Source of the DNA: Heterocephalus glaber
Taxonomy: Eukaryota > Chordata > Mammalia > Rodentia > Bathyergidae
DNA: 64,000 nucleotides
Assembly: GCF_000247695.1 (NCBI RefSeq)
Contig: NW_004624801.1
Coordinates: 124,001-188,000, forward strand
Direction of reading: 5' to 3'
Shown here: positions 23,232-35,299 of the stretch, piece by piece
Position numbering within the stretch: the first letter of the stretch is position 1
How the letters are laid out: the number at the start of each line of letters is the position of its first letter
The notes under the pieces: model-generated
What the model saw: the letters and a program-made list of their open reading frames with translations, nothing else
Told to the model about the DNA's origin: nothing
The model's database searches: none
Position numbers and translations under genes: made by a program

Positions 23232-23545
23232 ACACATAGCCACACCTATTTGCAAGAGAGACTGGGAAATATGGTCTTGCTGTGTGTGGAGGAATAAAAG
23301 GAAATATATTTTGCTGAACACAGAGCAGTTTCCGTCGTAATACTAGAACTGGGTAGGCTGCTGGGCCATCAATTCCAACACTCCATTTTAAAGATCCAGA
23401 TAAACCCATGAAGTGAACTGACTTGTTTAAGAATGCTCTGGATGTTCAGTGCCACACTAGTTACTATATTTTTCATGTAGTTAATCTAGTTGATCTAAAA
23501 ATTTTGTAGTCATTATTTTCCAATAATGCTCCACCTAACTCCCTA
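23232..23545. other. No feature recognised
   Basis: Short unassigned stretch between two LTRs. Confidence 0.3.
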
Positions 23546-23930
23546 TATTAATCAGCTTTTTCATGCCTGAGACAAAATTCCTGACATTCATGACTTAAAG
23601 GAGAGATTGAATTGGGCCCACAGTTTGGGGCATTCAGTCCATGGTTTGCTGCCTCCAAGGCAGGAACATCATGATGGAATGACATGGTGGAGGAAAGCTC
23701 ATGGCATTCAGAAAGTAGAGAGAAGGGAAGAGCTAGAGAGGGAGTTATATACTGCAAAAGCATGTCCGCAGTGACATCTCTTCCTACCAGGTCCCTTGCA
23801 GCTAACAGCATATTCATCAATCCACTGATAAATATAGCATTACCACAATCCACTCACTTTCCAGAATGTCCACCTCTGAACAGGGGATTCATGGCAGTAT
23901 TCTAGATCTAAGCCATCCTACTCCCTTATA
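23546..23930 (-). mobile_element. ERVL-MaLR solo LTR
   Basis: Same family and orientation as 6904-7320: 'tgcctgagacaaaattcctgac', 'gcattcagtccatggtttgctg', 'ggcaggaacatcatgatgg'. The outer right edge is approximate. Minus-strand ORF 23853-23548 is inside the LTR and is not a gene. Confidence 0.72.
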
Positions 23931-23934
23931 TCAA

Positions 23935-25377
23935 ATTAGTGCTGTTCTAGTGTTACTATGTAATTGCAATCCAGTGTAAAAGTAAAATATAGGCCCTTAT
24001 GTAAAACTTCTTTAGGATTTCAAGAAAGCAACAGCAGACCATTACACCAAGCACAGAGCCCTCCTAACTCTGAGGGTCTGAGTGACTGCCCAAGTCACAC
24101 ACCCACGAAGCTGAACTTGGTGCTGCTTGACTTTCAAATGACCACTACTATTGATGCTTATAGATTGAAGGTGATATTAAAAGCTGAAAAAATTTTAAGA
24201 CCTTGTCTTCCCTGCCCCAGCCTGGTGATGCTTGACCTCCAACACTGGTTTGTAAAAGTAGATCTGCTTTCTATAACCCACTTCTTATGTTAGAACCACA
24301 TGAGTGGAGAGGAGTCCCACAATTTTTTTAACCTATTGTTAATGTGTTAAGGCTGAAGCACAGGTAAGATACAATTTTTAAATGTCCCCAAGTGATTCTC
24401 TTTCCCAGAGCGGGCAGGGTACTACAGGTGAGTTACATCACTCTGAGATCCTGCGGATTTGTTAACTTTAACCTGCTTTACATCTACCATTTGTCATCCT
24501 TACTCCCCTCAATCAAGGAAATATTTTATTTATAGACCACATTTCTTTGGATGAGATTTGAGAATGTTAGTAAAGTCAAGCTCCCTCTACAGCATTCTAA
24601 AGTCTACAGAAACTAGTTTCTTATTATTGGGGTTGTATCCTTAACTTTTTCCATGGTTGTCTCCAGCGACTTTATCAATGATTTAGTGTCTTCTTTTTCT
24701 GTCTCTATTTTACTGCATCAAAACTACTCAGGAAATTATCTAGTGAATGTGTTTATATACAACAATAAAAAGGTAGTTACAAACTGATAACTTTTGTACA
24801 GTTTTTGTTTCTTTTCAAAAAATAAAAGAATTGAAGCCTAAATAGCAAAATCCTTAACTGAACAATGTCAAATATTGATGAAATACTAGCAGGAATAGTG
24901 GAAGCAGTGATAGATGTTGTGGAATTCATTCATCCATTCCCTGATTCCTTTGTATTTTCTATATATATTTATTAAGAAAAAATATTTATTGTTAAGTGAT
25001 CCTTGTATTTAAGGAAATCTGATTTTAAAAGGCGAGTATACATATTAGAAGGTTATTCAAAATAAATACAGAAAGTGCTATATACTGATGTCTATATTTA
25101 GTTTATCATATTTCTCTCTAGCTTCTTTCTTACTCATTAATCATTTATCTATCTAATCTGATGTGATCTAATCCGATTTAATTTAATCTATTGCTAAGGG
25201 AATCCAAAAGTAGAAATAATGAATTTAGTTTGAGGCCAGCAGTAAAGATGTATGCAGTAATTATGGTTTGTACTAAATCCCAAGGCAGCATGGTATAAAT
25301 TAAGAAGCATGAACTTTAGTATAGGACATAAAGATTTGCACTTATTTAGCAAAATATATACTGGTAAATTAGTTAAG
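23935..25377. other. No gene recognised
   Basis: Single-copy-looking sequence. A weak minus-strand MIR-like pattern lies at 24340-24420. No supported ORF. Confidence 0.35.
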
Positions 25378-25415
25378 TAGTTAAGGGTACAAATTCTGGA
25401 GTCAGACTAGGATTT

Positions 25416-25503
25416 TTGTGCATGTGTGTGATATGGGGGATCAAACTTAGGGCCTTGTGCTTGTGAGTCAGGGATGGCGCCACTCAGCTAAGTCCCCGGC
25501 CCC
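25416..25503 (-). mobile_element. ID-type SINE in MIR, minus strand
   Basis: Complement of the ID layout: 'gatcaaacttagggccttgtgc' is the B-box side and 'cactcagctaagtccccggcccc' is the 5' end. The TSD is AGACTAGGATTT at 25404-25415 and AGACTAGGACTT at 25504-25515 (one mismatch in 12). Confidence 0.9.
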
Positions 25504-25579
25504 AGACTAGGACTTGAATCCTAGCTCTATCACTGCTTAGTCTTGCACAATTTACTTAACCTCTCTGTTTCTTTCTTTT

Positions 25580-25934
25580 TAAAAATTCATTAAATTTATT
25601 GGTACATTTTAGGTATACAATATGATGACACTCATCATCGGGACTTCGTACCTGTACGTGATATATCTTGGTTTTTATTTTTTCCCCATTGCCCTGCCCT
25701 CCCTTCAACCCCTCTGCTCCTCCCTGTTACAAAGACTTTGTTTTTGTTTTTTCTTTTTCTCGTATTTTTTTCTTTCCCTTCTTTCCTTTCCTCTACCCCC
25801 TCCCCACTTCCCTTTCCTCTTTCCCTTCCCCTTTGTACCATTTCTCCCTATTTCACATTATCTATTATACATTTTGGTCCTCATTTACACTTTCAGTCTC
25901 TCACACCAGAGAATCTGTTTGGTCTTTACACGTG
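25580..25934 (-). mobile_element. Short 5'-truncated L1 (3' UTR only) in MIR
   Basis: Complement of the L1 3' UTR: 'aattcattaaatttattggtacattttag', 'catcatcgggacttcgtac', a long pyrimidine tract, then 'tctcacaccagagaatctgtttgg'. Near-identical strings occur in 1265-1600. The TSD is TGTTTCTTTCTTTT at 25566-25579 and TGTTTCTTCCTTTC at 25935-25948 (12 of 14 identical). The ORFs here (25622-26029, 25668-26012) are pyrimidine-tract artefacts. Confidence 0.9.
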
Positions 25935-26044
25935 TGTTTCTTCCTTTCTATAATGAAGATAAAACTAAATGGGCACTTCCTCTTTGGTTTTGTAACATTA
26001 TCAATGAGCTAATCCATGCAAAGCCCTGAGAAGAGTGCTCCTGT

Positions 26045-27082
26045 GATTATTTTAACTTCTTAGGACTGAGTTTATATTCTGTAAGGTGGGGAGAATAACA
26101 TATACCTTAAGGGTGATGTGCAGTTTAAACGGAAGAGTTCTGGGAGACCAGGAAGTCAGTCCCCTTTTTGACGAGAGATGTGGTCTCAGACAGTATTGTT
26201 CATTCATGCATTCATTCATTTATTTATTCAAGAGGTATTGATATAGAGTAATCTGTACCAATTGCTTTTTCCTTTTATGGAGATTACCTTTATTTAGCTC
26301 AATTGAAATGTATACAAATGAGTGTTTGAGTGGTAGAGTGAGCACAGATCACATATTTAAAGATTTTGTGTCCTATAATTAGTCATGATTATACCAAACA
26401 CATCCAATTAAGATGTATGAATCTGAAAACTAAGAATAAATATAGACAAGTAGCTCCTTTATAATTGTCAGTCCTAGTAATTTTCAGCTTAATGGTGTGA
26501 ATCTAAAAGAATTCTCAGAGTAAGCAGGTGCACAAAGCTACCGTTGTTTTACCACACCTGCTTTAGGAGTTTTTTTAGCATTAATATTTATGTCTCACTT
26601 TGCTTAAATATGTACACCTAGGCTTAAAGAGATACAGAAAATAAAACAAGTATAAAAATAAAATGAAAAAAATAGATGAATGGGAAATAAAAATTTCTAA
26701 AATAAGAAATAGTTATGAGTTCTATTGATACATCAAGTTCATACTCTGGGTCAAATGATACATATGGGTAATACTGGACCCCAAAAATTTGGTTCTGAGA
26801 TTCCTAGTAGACTGACCATAAAAGAAAAACAATTTATCAGGTATGATATGTATAAGTTTCATCAGATAAAAACAATCTTATAAAAGGAAAAAAAAACGCT
26901 TTTCTTTCATTACTTTCTTTCACTAATGATATAAACATTTTCTGTACTCATGGAAACCTAATCTTTCTGTATGCATCTTTTTAAAAGATTTATGCTTAGT
27001 CATATTTATCCATACCAAACCACATGATCCACGAGGACAGAAACCTTAGAACATTAATGTTTTTAAATTAACACTGTGCTTA
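26045..27082. other. No gene recognised
   Basis: 26200-26245 ('cattcattcatttatttattcaagagg') is L2-like. The rest is AT-rich and unassigned. Confidence 0.35.
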
Positions 27083-27087
27083 ACATG

Positions 27088-27489
27088 TGTTATGATTTGG
27101 ATCCATAATGTCTCCTCAGAAGATCATGTAACCCTGGGAATTTGGAAGCAGCTTAGATCATAAAGGCTCAAATCTCAGCAATGGATTAATCCACTGATAG
27201 ATTTATAGCTGAATGTGCTGTTTGAACGTGACACCCGGTAAATTACTATAGCATTCCCTTGAAAAGTGCCTTCCTCTTTCTTTGTGGCTCTTCCCTGATT
27301 TTCTCTGCTTCCTGTTGCCATGAAGCGAGCAGCTTCTGTCCACACATCCTTCTGTCATGATGTTTCTGCCTTGGAGCTAGCCAACTGTGGACTAGAAAAG
27401 CTGAGATGATAAACCAAAATAAACCTTTTCTCTTTTAAGTGTGTGTGACTGGTACTTTGTCCCAGTGACAGAATGTTGACTAATACAAT
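27088..27489 (+). mobile_element. ERVL-MaLR solo LTR, complete
   Basis: Begins 'tgttatgatttggat' and ends 'gttgactaataca'. It contains 'ttctctgcttcctgttgccatgaag', 'catgatgtttctgccttgg' and 'taaaccaaaataaacctttt', with AATAAA-type polyadenylation context. ACATG at 27083-27087 and 27490-27494 fits the 5-bp TSD expected of this class. It serves as the plus-strand reference for the other family copies in the window. Confidence 0.85.
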
Positions 27490-27837
27490 ACATGACAGTT
27501 CTTTCAGAAAAATGTTTGCACAGTGAACTAATTAATGAAACTTTAAAATGTATGTCAAGAGAAAGAACCCTGTTTCTGTGAACTTTCCACTTTCAAAAAA
27601 AAAAAATTGGCTGGGATACAGGCTAACTAGACCTGTGTTGTCCCACGGGGTTGTGTATCACAATAGTTGATATGGTGACTGGTTATCATTTTCCCGTGAA
27701 GGCACAGAATTAAGATGTTGAAGATGATGGCTTATCGAAAGGGGAGAAACTATTGAGCACAGACTCCTCATTCCAAATTTCTTTTTTTTTTCCCAGATAG
27801 TTTTTCCCCAAATTTCTTTTTCTGTTGTTGTTTGTTT

Positions 27838-28085
27838 TTCTTGCATTAGTACATATTTGTAGCACATGAAGTTCACATTCATTTTGCAGTATAGGTATAG
27901 GTGCGTAACACAGCTTGATTCCTTTTGAATCCACTCTCCCTTCCTACCTACCTCCTCCTTCTTCCGCTAAATCCTCTTTTCCCCTCTTTCATTCTTATTG
28001 TTATTATTATTATTTCAGTTCAAGTTTATGACATATAATGTTTACATTCATTGGATTTGGTACATGTGACACATCTTAAATCATT
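27838..28085 (-). mobile_element. L1 3' UTR-like fragments, two partial copies
   Basis: 'gcattagtacatatttgtagcacatg' (27843) and 'gtttatgacatataatgtttacattc' (28024) both resemble the minus-strand L1 3' end 'attagtacatatttaccatacataatgatcacattc' at 39668-39703. A pyrimidine tract lies between. Diverged. Confidence 0.55.
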
Positions 28086-28377
28086 TTATTAAATCTGAAT
28101 AATCATCTAATCTACTGTGCAAATTTATTATTTAAAAATAGTGTTTATATTAGTTTCCTATCAATGTGTGTGTAAGTTTATGTCCAATAATTTATAGCAC
28201 CCTTTCAGATATTTTATTGTACCCAAATCTTAGAAGTAAGTTGTTGAAATATAGTGCAGTATATGCAAATAGTAAGCAGTGTCATTTTGCTTTTTAATTC
28301 CAGATTTCTTATGTAATGGGTAACCCAGGTGAGCCTACCTTGAACATTTCATCCAATCTCCTTTTCATTCACATATC

Positions 28378-28470
28378 CCCTCAGCAAGCATTTACTATCT
28401 GCTTAAAATGTACCGGCCACTCAGGGTGACAAAGATACAAAATATCATTAATCAGAGAGCTACAGCCAAG
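28378..28470 (+). repeat. L2-like fragment
   Basis: 'cctcagcaagcatttactatctgcttaaaatgtaccgg' follows the L2 3' pattern 'caacaaatatttattgagcacctactatgtgcc'. Confidence 0.45.
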
Positions 28471-28682
28471 GGAAAGAATGGCTTCAGCTATGAATACATA
28501 ATTCTCGAGCTCCATGAAACTGCAAAATTCATGAGAAGTTGGAAGCCGTGAGATAGGAAAAGTTAGTTCTTGGATTGTTCTAGTGAAACACATGGTATGA
28601 GAAAGATTGGATATGGTCTTAAATAATATTTCAAGTTTTAATTCCTATTTGAGGCTACATATGTGGAGGGAAGGAGTACAAG

Positions 28683-28845
28683 ATTATTGGGAGGATAGAA
28701 TGCAGGGCAAAGGACCTTAGCCTTCGCAAGTTCAAGATCAGCGTGGTAAACTTAGTGAGATACTGTTTCAAGAAAAAAAGAAACAAAGACTGAGAATGTA
28801 GCTGGGGTTCAATATCCTCAGCCCTAAAAAAGAAAAAAAAAAGAC
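28683..28845 (+). repeat. B1-dID-type composite SINE, diverged
   Basis: The left part is B1-like: 'gggaggat...cgcaagttcaagatcagcgtgg...acttagtgagatactgtttcaag' plus A-rich linker. The right part is ID-like: 'actgagaatgtagctggggttcaatatcctcagccct' plus A-tail. The B1-then-ID order matches B1-dID dimers known from several rodent families. No clear TSD. Confidence 0.6.
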
Positions 28846-29084
28846 CTCTTAACTGGAAGGCATTTGGACTCTACTCTGAAGACAATTGTCTGGAGGGAAA
28901 GGAAAAATAAAGGAAGAGTTTGCTTAAATCTTCTTGAAGAGCATAGCAAATTTAGGATGACAATTGGAGAAAATTCACTGGTGCAGATCTATAGGAAGAT
29001 AGGTAATACATTTCAGGCTCCTTAAGTACATCCAGCAGAGCAATGCCAGTGCCAAGCATGTCCTGTTAAAGTACATGGTCCAGA

Positions 29085-29325
29085 GTCAGTGAAGCCACAG
29101 AGACAGAGAATAGATTCATAGCTGCCAGGGGCTAGATTGAGAGGAAACTAGAGAATGACTACAGATTGGTGTAGGTTTCCTTTTGTGGAAGGACAGTGTT
29201 CTGGAATTAGATTGTGATGGTGGTTGCACAACTTAGTGGATACACTAAAAACCACCAGAGTGTACATTTGAAAGGTTGCATTTCATATGCTAATTATATG
29301 TCTATTAAAATAACAAATGCTTAAA
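29085..29325 (+). mobile_element. Old L1M 3' UTR relic
   Basis: 'agacagagaatagattcatagctgccagggg', 'gttctggaattagattgtgatggtggttgcacaac' and 'gagtgtacatttgaaagg' are the standard L1M 3' UTR succession. No coding sequence. Confidence 0.8.
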
Positions 29326-29334
29326 AAGTCATTT

Positions 29335-31565
29335 ATCTTCCAATTTTAAAATAGTTCCACATTACATTTTCATTTGTATTTACTTTTGGTTTATTAGAGG
29401 TCATTAGTTTTGCCTGCCACTTTAGTTTACTATAGGACCATGTTCTATGTTTCATGTCCTCCTCAGGTTAGTAATCCTGTTTTGTATTTTGGGTATTATC
29501 AGGTCTTGTTATTATCTACAGATAACAAAAATTCACCCTAGATGGTAAGGCACTGCCTGGCTGAGGTTTTTTCCATCTGACTCCAAACCTAACAGGGCAG
29601 GTTAATTAAGTAGATAAATTCTGTTATAGTTACAGAATCTAAATCGCAACATTTTTAAAGCATTGTAAGCTGCTACATCTTAACCTAGAATGGGGTGGAA
29701 GTAAGAACAGAAAAGAATGAAAGAAAAGAGAAGAGATGGTGAGCAATAATGGACAGAGACAGGTTCCTGATTACATCTGGGACAAAGTCGGACAAGCCAA
29801 AGATGGCACAGGTCCTTGTTCCTTAATCTTCCTGAATTTCTAGTGGAAGATTAAATGTTATGATATAAGACATCACCGTACCCAGCATATAGCAAAGTTT
29901 TATTAAAGTATGCAAAGATTTTTTGCTAGAATTTTGTGTTTGTGTTTTGTTTTTACTTCTTCCCAGGAGATTCTGGCTGTCAAGCCAGTTCATTAATCAT
30001 TATAATTATAATTGATGAGAAATATGAATTAGCATCCTCACTTCATAAAGAAAAGTATTGGTAATGAGTGAAATTAAATTACTTTCCTGAGGTGTCCATA
30101 TTGGACTGTGATTTTGTACAAAGATAGAGGGAATTCTGTCAAGTAGAAATAGGAGGGGGAGATATTAGGGTATGATAAAAAAAAATCTAGTGGAGAAAAA
30201 TGAAGATGAGAATTTAGAAGTAGAAATGGAAACAATGAGGATGCCAGGAATGTCAGGATTAAATCTTTGTAAATGATGGGTAAGAGCAAGACCTAGATTT
30301 GGGAATTTGGGTTGGCAAGACTGAGCCCACAAAGCAGTGCAGCAAGAAGGACATGGTGCCTTCTCCATGTGCCTTTGTGATTGATGTCGCTTAGTTGGAG
30401 AAAGCTGGAGACCCTGGGAATCTTAGCAACCCAGGATGAAGATGACCAAGTAGGGCATGTTTCGTGGAAAAATATTTATGTAGACACATTTTGCTACTGA
30501 TCGCCATTGTGAATTGTCTGGAAGTTTTATCATGAGGCATGTAGCAGCAGAAATGCTGTTGGAATCTCCCTCACTTGTCGGATGAAGATTTTACACTAGG
30601 TCCTTGACTTTCACAGAAGAACCACTTCTAGGAAACAACAGGCTACCATAATGCTACTGCTTCTCAGTCATCAATGGTTTTGTCCTAAAACCAGTCTTTC
30701 TTTCTGATAAATACTAATGAACTGTAATCATCTGAATTTGCCATTTGTTATATAATATTACAAGTTATCTTTTTATATATTTATATTATCTCTCCAACTG
30801 AAGTAAAAATTCTGCTGAGGTTGCTGTAGATGGTATTATTTTTTATTTTCTTATGGATATGACTCAGTGTATTTCACTCATACAATCAAACGTTTGATTG
30901 ATTGATACCTGTGTCCTCAAAATAGATCCTCATGACTCCTCAAAATGGATCACACTGGAGACCATGTGGCCAGGTTGGGCTTTCCTGAAGATGGATTCTG
31001 AGATGAAATTTGGAGGTCAGACTATTTATCATGATGCCCCCTTCAAACTGGCAGCTATACAAAGAGGAGAGGAAAACAGAATGGGCCGAGGGAGATCTTG
31101 AGTTTCAGTGGTGGCTCAACAGTAGCTTTCTTGGGCCCAATAGATAGCTGTAGAGCTAGAATGACCCTTATAGTTTTTTCACATTGGGTTGTGCTGGATA
31201 GATTCTCACACTGTCTCACTGCTCATTACTTTTAGGTGTGCATTATCTGGGCAGAGATGTGATCTCAGCCATGGCCCATCTCTATACCTGAGGCAGTCCT
31301 CAAAAGAACAGCCAGCTGTGGCCTTCTGCTGACAGCATTCTCAGCAGTTGACAAGCAATAAGTACTTCATGGAAGAGGAGTCTGCTTGGTGCCATACCAG
31401 TACCACCCATACTGGTAAACTATAGGCAAAGGGAAGTACATTCACTCTGTAGAATTACTTCTTCACTGAGCCCAAATACAAGAGCATCCATGTCTGTCAT
31501 TATGTACAGTATTTCCTGGTTAAGTTTTCACCAAATTTGTCATGGAAGGATAAGAATTTGCTGTA
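29335..31565. other. No gene recognised
   Basis: Apparently single-copy. Purine-rich at 30120-30250. Short ORFs (up to about 70 codons) have no recognisable domain. Confidence 0.35.
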
Positions 31566-31569
31566 ATAA

Positions 31570-31641
31570 CAACAAAAGAAAAAGAAAGAAAGAAAGAGAG
31601 AGAGAGAGAAAGAAAGAAAGAAAGGAAGAAAGAAAGAGAGA
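31570..31641. repeat. GAAA/GA microsatellite
   Basis: GAAA units with an internal GA run. It creates a spurious Lys/Arg/Glu-rich plus frame and a Phe/Ser/Leu-rich minus frame. Confidence 0.95.
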
Positions 31642-31644
31642 ACA

Positions 31645-33005
31645 TTATCTTTGTCACTGTATCTTTGCCACTTTTGGTGTAAGTCCCCGAGATCTGTGTT
31701 GTAAAGAAATACAGTACTGACTGAAATGGTATCACAATTAATGATCTTGTTTTCCTTTTTTAAGAGAACTTCAGACTGAAAAGATAACAAGATACTCAGG
31801 ATATAGGGGGACAAAAGGGAATTTGTCCTATCTGCTGGATTCTTCAGGGGAATCGTCTTGGTCCATAGATGCAACTAGCTTGAATAGAAGCAAAAATCAT
31901 GAAGTTGGAAGATAAACTTGTACAAAAGCTAATGAAGGGAAATGCAGGTTTCCAGGGCAGGGTTTTGGCACTTTTCTGCCAATAGTTAAAAGGGAATGAC
32001 AGATAGCCAAGAGTAGGGAACAAACAGCAAGGAAAGCACATCCTACTCCGTGTCTGGTGAGGTCGGCAGAGAGCACATCTGATGTGTTCTTCCCTCTGCC
32101 AAGAGCAGCGCACAGCTGCTCCATGCTCAGCTCCTGGCCATCTGCTCTGAGCTTTGCCTGTGTTCAGGGATGCAGCCTCTCCCAAGGCAAGTGCAACCTG
32201 GTTCTTTAGCAGACCAAGTCTACATGGACCCCGCAGGAAGCAGTGGAGAAAAATGAGTTTGAAATGGTTGGAAATATTTAGATCTGGGATGTAAACTGCA
32301 AGGAAAATATTTACTCTGTTTGTTTTAATACCACAGAGGTTTGGATCCCCAGGAATCTTCAGAGAAGTACAAAAGGCTCTTGCCAAGGAACCAATTTAAC
32401 AACTTGGTCGGTGACAAAAGGGCATCCTGTTTAACTAGTCTGAATTAAATAGCATGTTTCCATCGTATTAGCAAGTCTGTCCTATCTGTTTACAGAGTTG
32501 TTTAACTCCTGAATTTTGGGTTTGGTGTTTGAATTTGGACAGAACTAAATGGTTTCCTTTGACGGAAAGCATGGATGAAAGTAGGTCATCACAGAGCTGA
32601 AAGGCCATCTCCTAGGTATTCACAGTAGATTTTCCATATCTACTGATCACATGGAGGGACTGTGTCCTCACAGAAGCCTACAGGCTACGTCTGCCAAATC
32701 CTTTACCATCTGGGTAGGCTGGAGTGTAGACACCACAGAATGTCAAAAAGAACTTCATCATTGTATAGTTTGTCAGTGAGTTCTAACCAGGAATTTTCAT
32801 AAAAGAAAAATTCTGAACACGTGATTTAAAAAGTTACATATTTTGTGTCCTCTCTTTGTGTTTCATGGAGAATCCCCTGTGTGAGAGAGTACTGCCAGGT
32901 CTCACTCTGATTTCCCTGAACTTTTCTGCTTTTGTCAGTTTAGAGCAGTGTGGGAAATAGTTACTCTGAAGGGGAATCGTAAGAAAACCTATCAGCTATG
33001 TGCAC
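31645..33005. other. No gene supported; long minus open frame noted
   Basis: A minus-strand frame of 180 codons (32386-31844) is open, but I recognise no domain, signal peptide or codon pattern. It overlaps a locally GC-richer patch (32040-32230). Chance openness is likely. Confidence 0.35.
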
Positions 33006-33008
33006 AAT

Positions 33009-33110
33009 AGATATATAGATATAGATGAAGAAAAGAATAGAGACAAAGTCAGAGACAGAGATAGACTGAGACAGAGACAGAGAGAGACAGAGAGACTGAG
33101 ACTGAAGCTG
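33009..33110. repeat. GAGACA-rich simple repeat
   Basis: Starts as GATATA and passes to GAGACA/GAGAGACA units. Degenerate. Confidence 0.9.
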
Positions 33111-33490
33111 GCATCATGATATTCCCTATGAAGGTCTGTAAGATATTAACGGGGACTCTTTCCTCCCTAAAGGTAGCCTACCAGGACAACACAATTTTAA
33201 CCATTTTTCAATTTTCAGAAAATTAATTCATGATCTCAATTTCCCATTCCACTTTTGGATGGCTTCTGTGTCTTTTTAAGAAATTAAACCTCTTTTGCTG
33301 CACTGCCAGGTCAGTTTTACTTATATATTCATTTTTAGACATGGTAGATAACCAGCTGCTTCTCCATCATTAGTTACAGTTGCATTACAGTTACTTTTAA
33401 CAGCTATGAAACAGAATTCCTATTCAGAATTTTATAACAGTAAACTACATAGACCATTCTCATCTCTCTGGTAAGGGAGATTTTGTGTCT

Positions 33491-33831
33491 GTGGTGGTTA
33501 AAGTGGAGTGCCAGCTGATTGGCTTTGGGAGCTGCCCGGAGGATTAATAAAGCACACTGCTGGGTGTGTCTGGGTGGGTCATGGAGGTGTGGCACTGGGG
33601 TCCCTGTCTGCTCCCTTGCCCCTTTTCTCTGGCACTGCTCCCCTCCTCTGCTTCCCAGCTACCACAAATTCACAGCGTTACTCTATCACATCCTTCTGCC
33701 ATGGTGTTTCTGCCTTGGATCCTTAGCAACCATGGACTTAATCCCTGTAAGACATGAGTGAGACTGAACCTTTCCTTCTTCCAGGTGTGGATGTCAAGCA
33801 TTGTGTTCTGCAATGGAAAGCTAATAAGACA
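33491..33831 (+). mobile_element. ERVL-MaLR solo LTR
   Basis: 'acatccttctgccatggtgtttctgccttgg' and 'gagactgaacctttccttcttccaggtgtgg', ending 'aagctaataagaca', match the family reference at 27088-27489. GTGTCT occurs directly on both sides (33485-33490, 33832-33837) and may be the TSD. Overlapping short ORFs here are LTR artefacts. Confidence 0.78.
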
Positions 33832-34217
33832 GTGTCTCTCTTTCTTGTCAGTACCATTTGCAGGACCTCTTAATTCCCCTTTCTCCATCCTTGTTTAACT
33901 ACTGCCACAAAAATTGGGATTCTTATGACCCCTGATATGTGCTGATCAGTCTGTAAATATGTGAGTTCCTCTGGTCACTGCCTGGTTTAAAAGAGAAAGT
34001 TAACAATCTTCACCTAACAACTTCACCATTAAGAACAAAAAGCATTTTAATCCCTGTGATAATTGTTGGAAACAGTTTAATATGTAATATAACCTACTAT
34101 TGTCGTATTTCTTTTTAGTTGTATACCAGTCATGAGAATAACTGTCATGGGAAAAAGTCAAGCATGTAAAAATTTATCTTTACTAATAGACTGGCTTTCA
34201 TGAGAAGTATTGGAGAA

Positions 34218-34375
34218 ATATAGATTCATTTAATTTATAGCAGCTTAGACTAGAAAAGTATCTGAAAGATCAGTTAATCTAACTCTTGATTTTAAAGAAA
34301 GGAAACAAAGCTAGAATGAGAAAGTAACTTTTTGAATCAAGTAACACATCTTTGATGTATCTTAGCCTAGAGCTC
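34218..34375 (-). repeat. MIR-like or related ancient repeat
   Basis: 'gatcagttaatctaactcttgattttaaagaaaggaaacaaagctagaatgagaaagtaac' resembles the complement of the 'gttacttgcccaaggtcacac...cctcatctgtaaaatg' SINE core. Strongly diverged. Confidence 0.35.
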
Positions 34376-34756
34376 AATTCTCAACTTTTAGTAAATTCAT
34401 TACTTTTCCATAATGATCAACCTGAAATCAGATAAAAGAAGTTTCTTGAATGCTGGAAGGTCAACTAAGTAAACTATGTATTCAGCTGGCCAGAATAACA
34501 ATTCTCCAACTTTCTAGACTTGAATAGACTAAACTTCCATCTGGCAAAGATTTATACATTAATTACAATACCTTGTTCCTCAGGCAAAGTTTAAATATCT
34601 CTGGAAAGTACCCATTTTAGGCTTTGTAGGTATTTATAGATAGTATGAATAAACAAACTAAGACTGTGTTTTGATAGGGTAAAGAGGAGATGTATCAGGG
34701 ATTCTAAAAATGCCTTTTAATTTCAACGTAATAAAATAAGGTTAATAACTGTACAC

Positions 34757-35200
34757 TAGTTTTCTACCACTGCCATAACAAACCATCAACAGCTAAGTGA
34801 TTCGGAGCTTGCTCTGAGGTTTGAAATCTGAAGTGGTTCTCTCTGGAGTAAAATCAAGGTGTTGTCTAGACTATCCTCCCTTCTGGGGTGTGGTGAAGAT
34901 CCACTTCTCAGTCTTTTCCAGATTCCAGAGGCTACCCGTATTGTTTGTCTACCTCCCCCTTCCTCCATCTTCCAAGCCGGCCACAGTGGGTCACATCCCG
35001 AGTACACCATTTCAATCTCATCTGCCTTCACTGCCATTTTTAGGAAACACGGTGCTCACATTAAATTCGCTTGGAAAAGCCACAATAATCTCCTTAGTCT
35101 AAGGTTAGTTGATAAGAAAATTAAGTTTTATCAATAATATTAATTTACCTCTGTCATATTACATAATACATCTACAGGTTCCCGGGATTAGTAAATTGAA
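34757..35200 (-). mobile_element. MLT-type LTR, diverged
   Basis: 'actagttttctaccactgccataacaaacc' is the complement of the usual 3' end. 'ttttccagattccagaggctaccc', 'ccttcctccatcttccaagccgg' and 'caggttcccgggatta' follow in the expected order. The right edge is approximate. From about 35230 another diverged old repeat may begin ('acagaaaatccacaaatctcaatag'). Confidence 0.6.
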
Positions 35201-35299
35201 CGATTTAGGTAGTAGTATCATTTTACCTAACACAAACTGTTACAGAAAATCCACAAATCTCAATAGTCTAACTAAATAAAAGTTTATTTCTTACACGCA

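Larger units (their letters stand above)
25378..26040 (+). repeat. MIR SINE split by two insertions
   Basis: MIR text resumes in order across three pieces. 25378-25415 has 'agttaagggtacaaattctgg'. 25504-25579 has 'cttgaatcctagctctatc' and 'tttacttaacctctctg'. 25949-26040 has 'aatgagctaatccatgcaaag' and 'agaagagtgc'. Together these follow the MIR order 'ggttaagagc...gaatcccggctctgcc...acttaacctctctg...aatgagttaatacatgtaaagcgc...gaacagtgcc'. The inserts are an ID SINE and a truncated L1. Confidence 0.8.

Noticed and set aside
25622..26029. Phe/Pro/Leu-rich ORFs at 1310, 22075 (minus) and 25622 as membrane proteins
   Set aside because: They translate the L1 3' UTR pyrimidine tract; the similar text occurs at several L1 ends in both orientations.
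31844..32386. 180-codon open frame on minus as a gene
   Set aside because: No domain, signal or repeat pattern is recognised. The region is unremarkable and the length is possible by chance in a 64-kb window.
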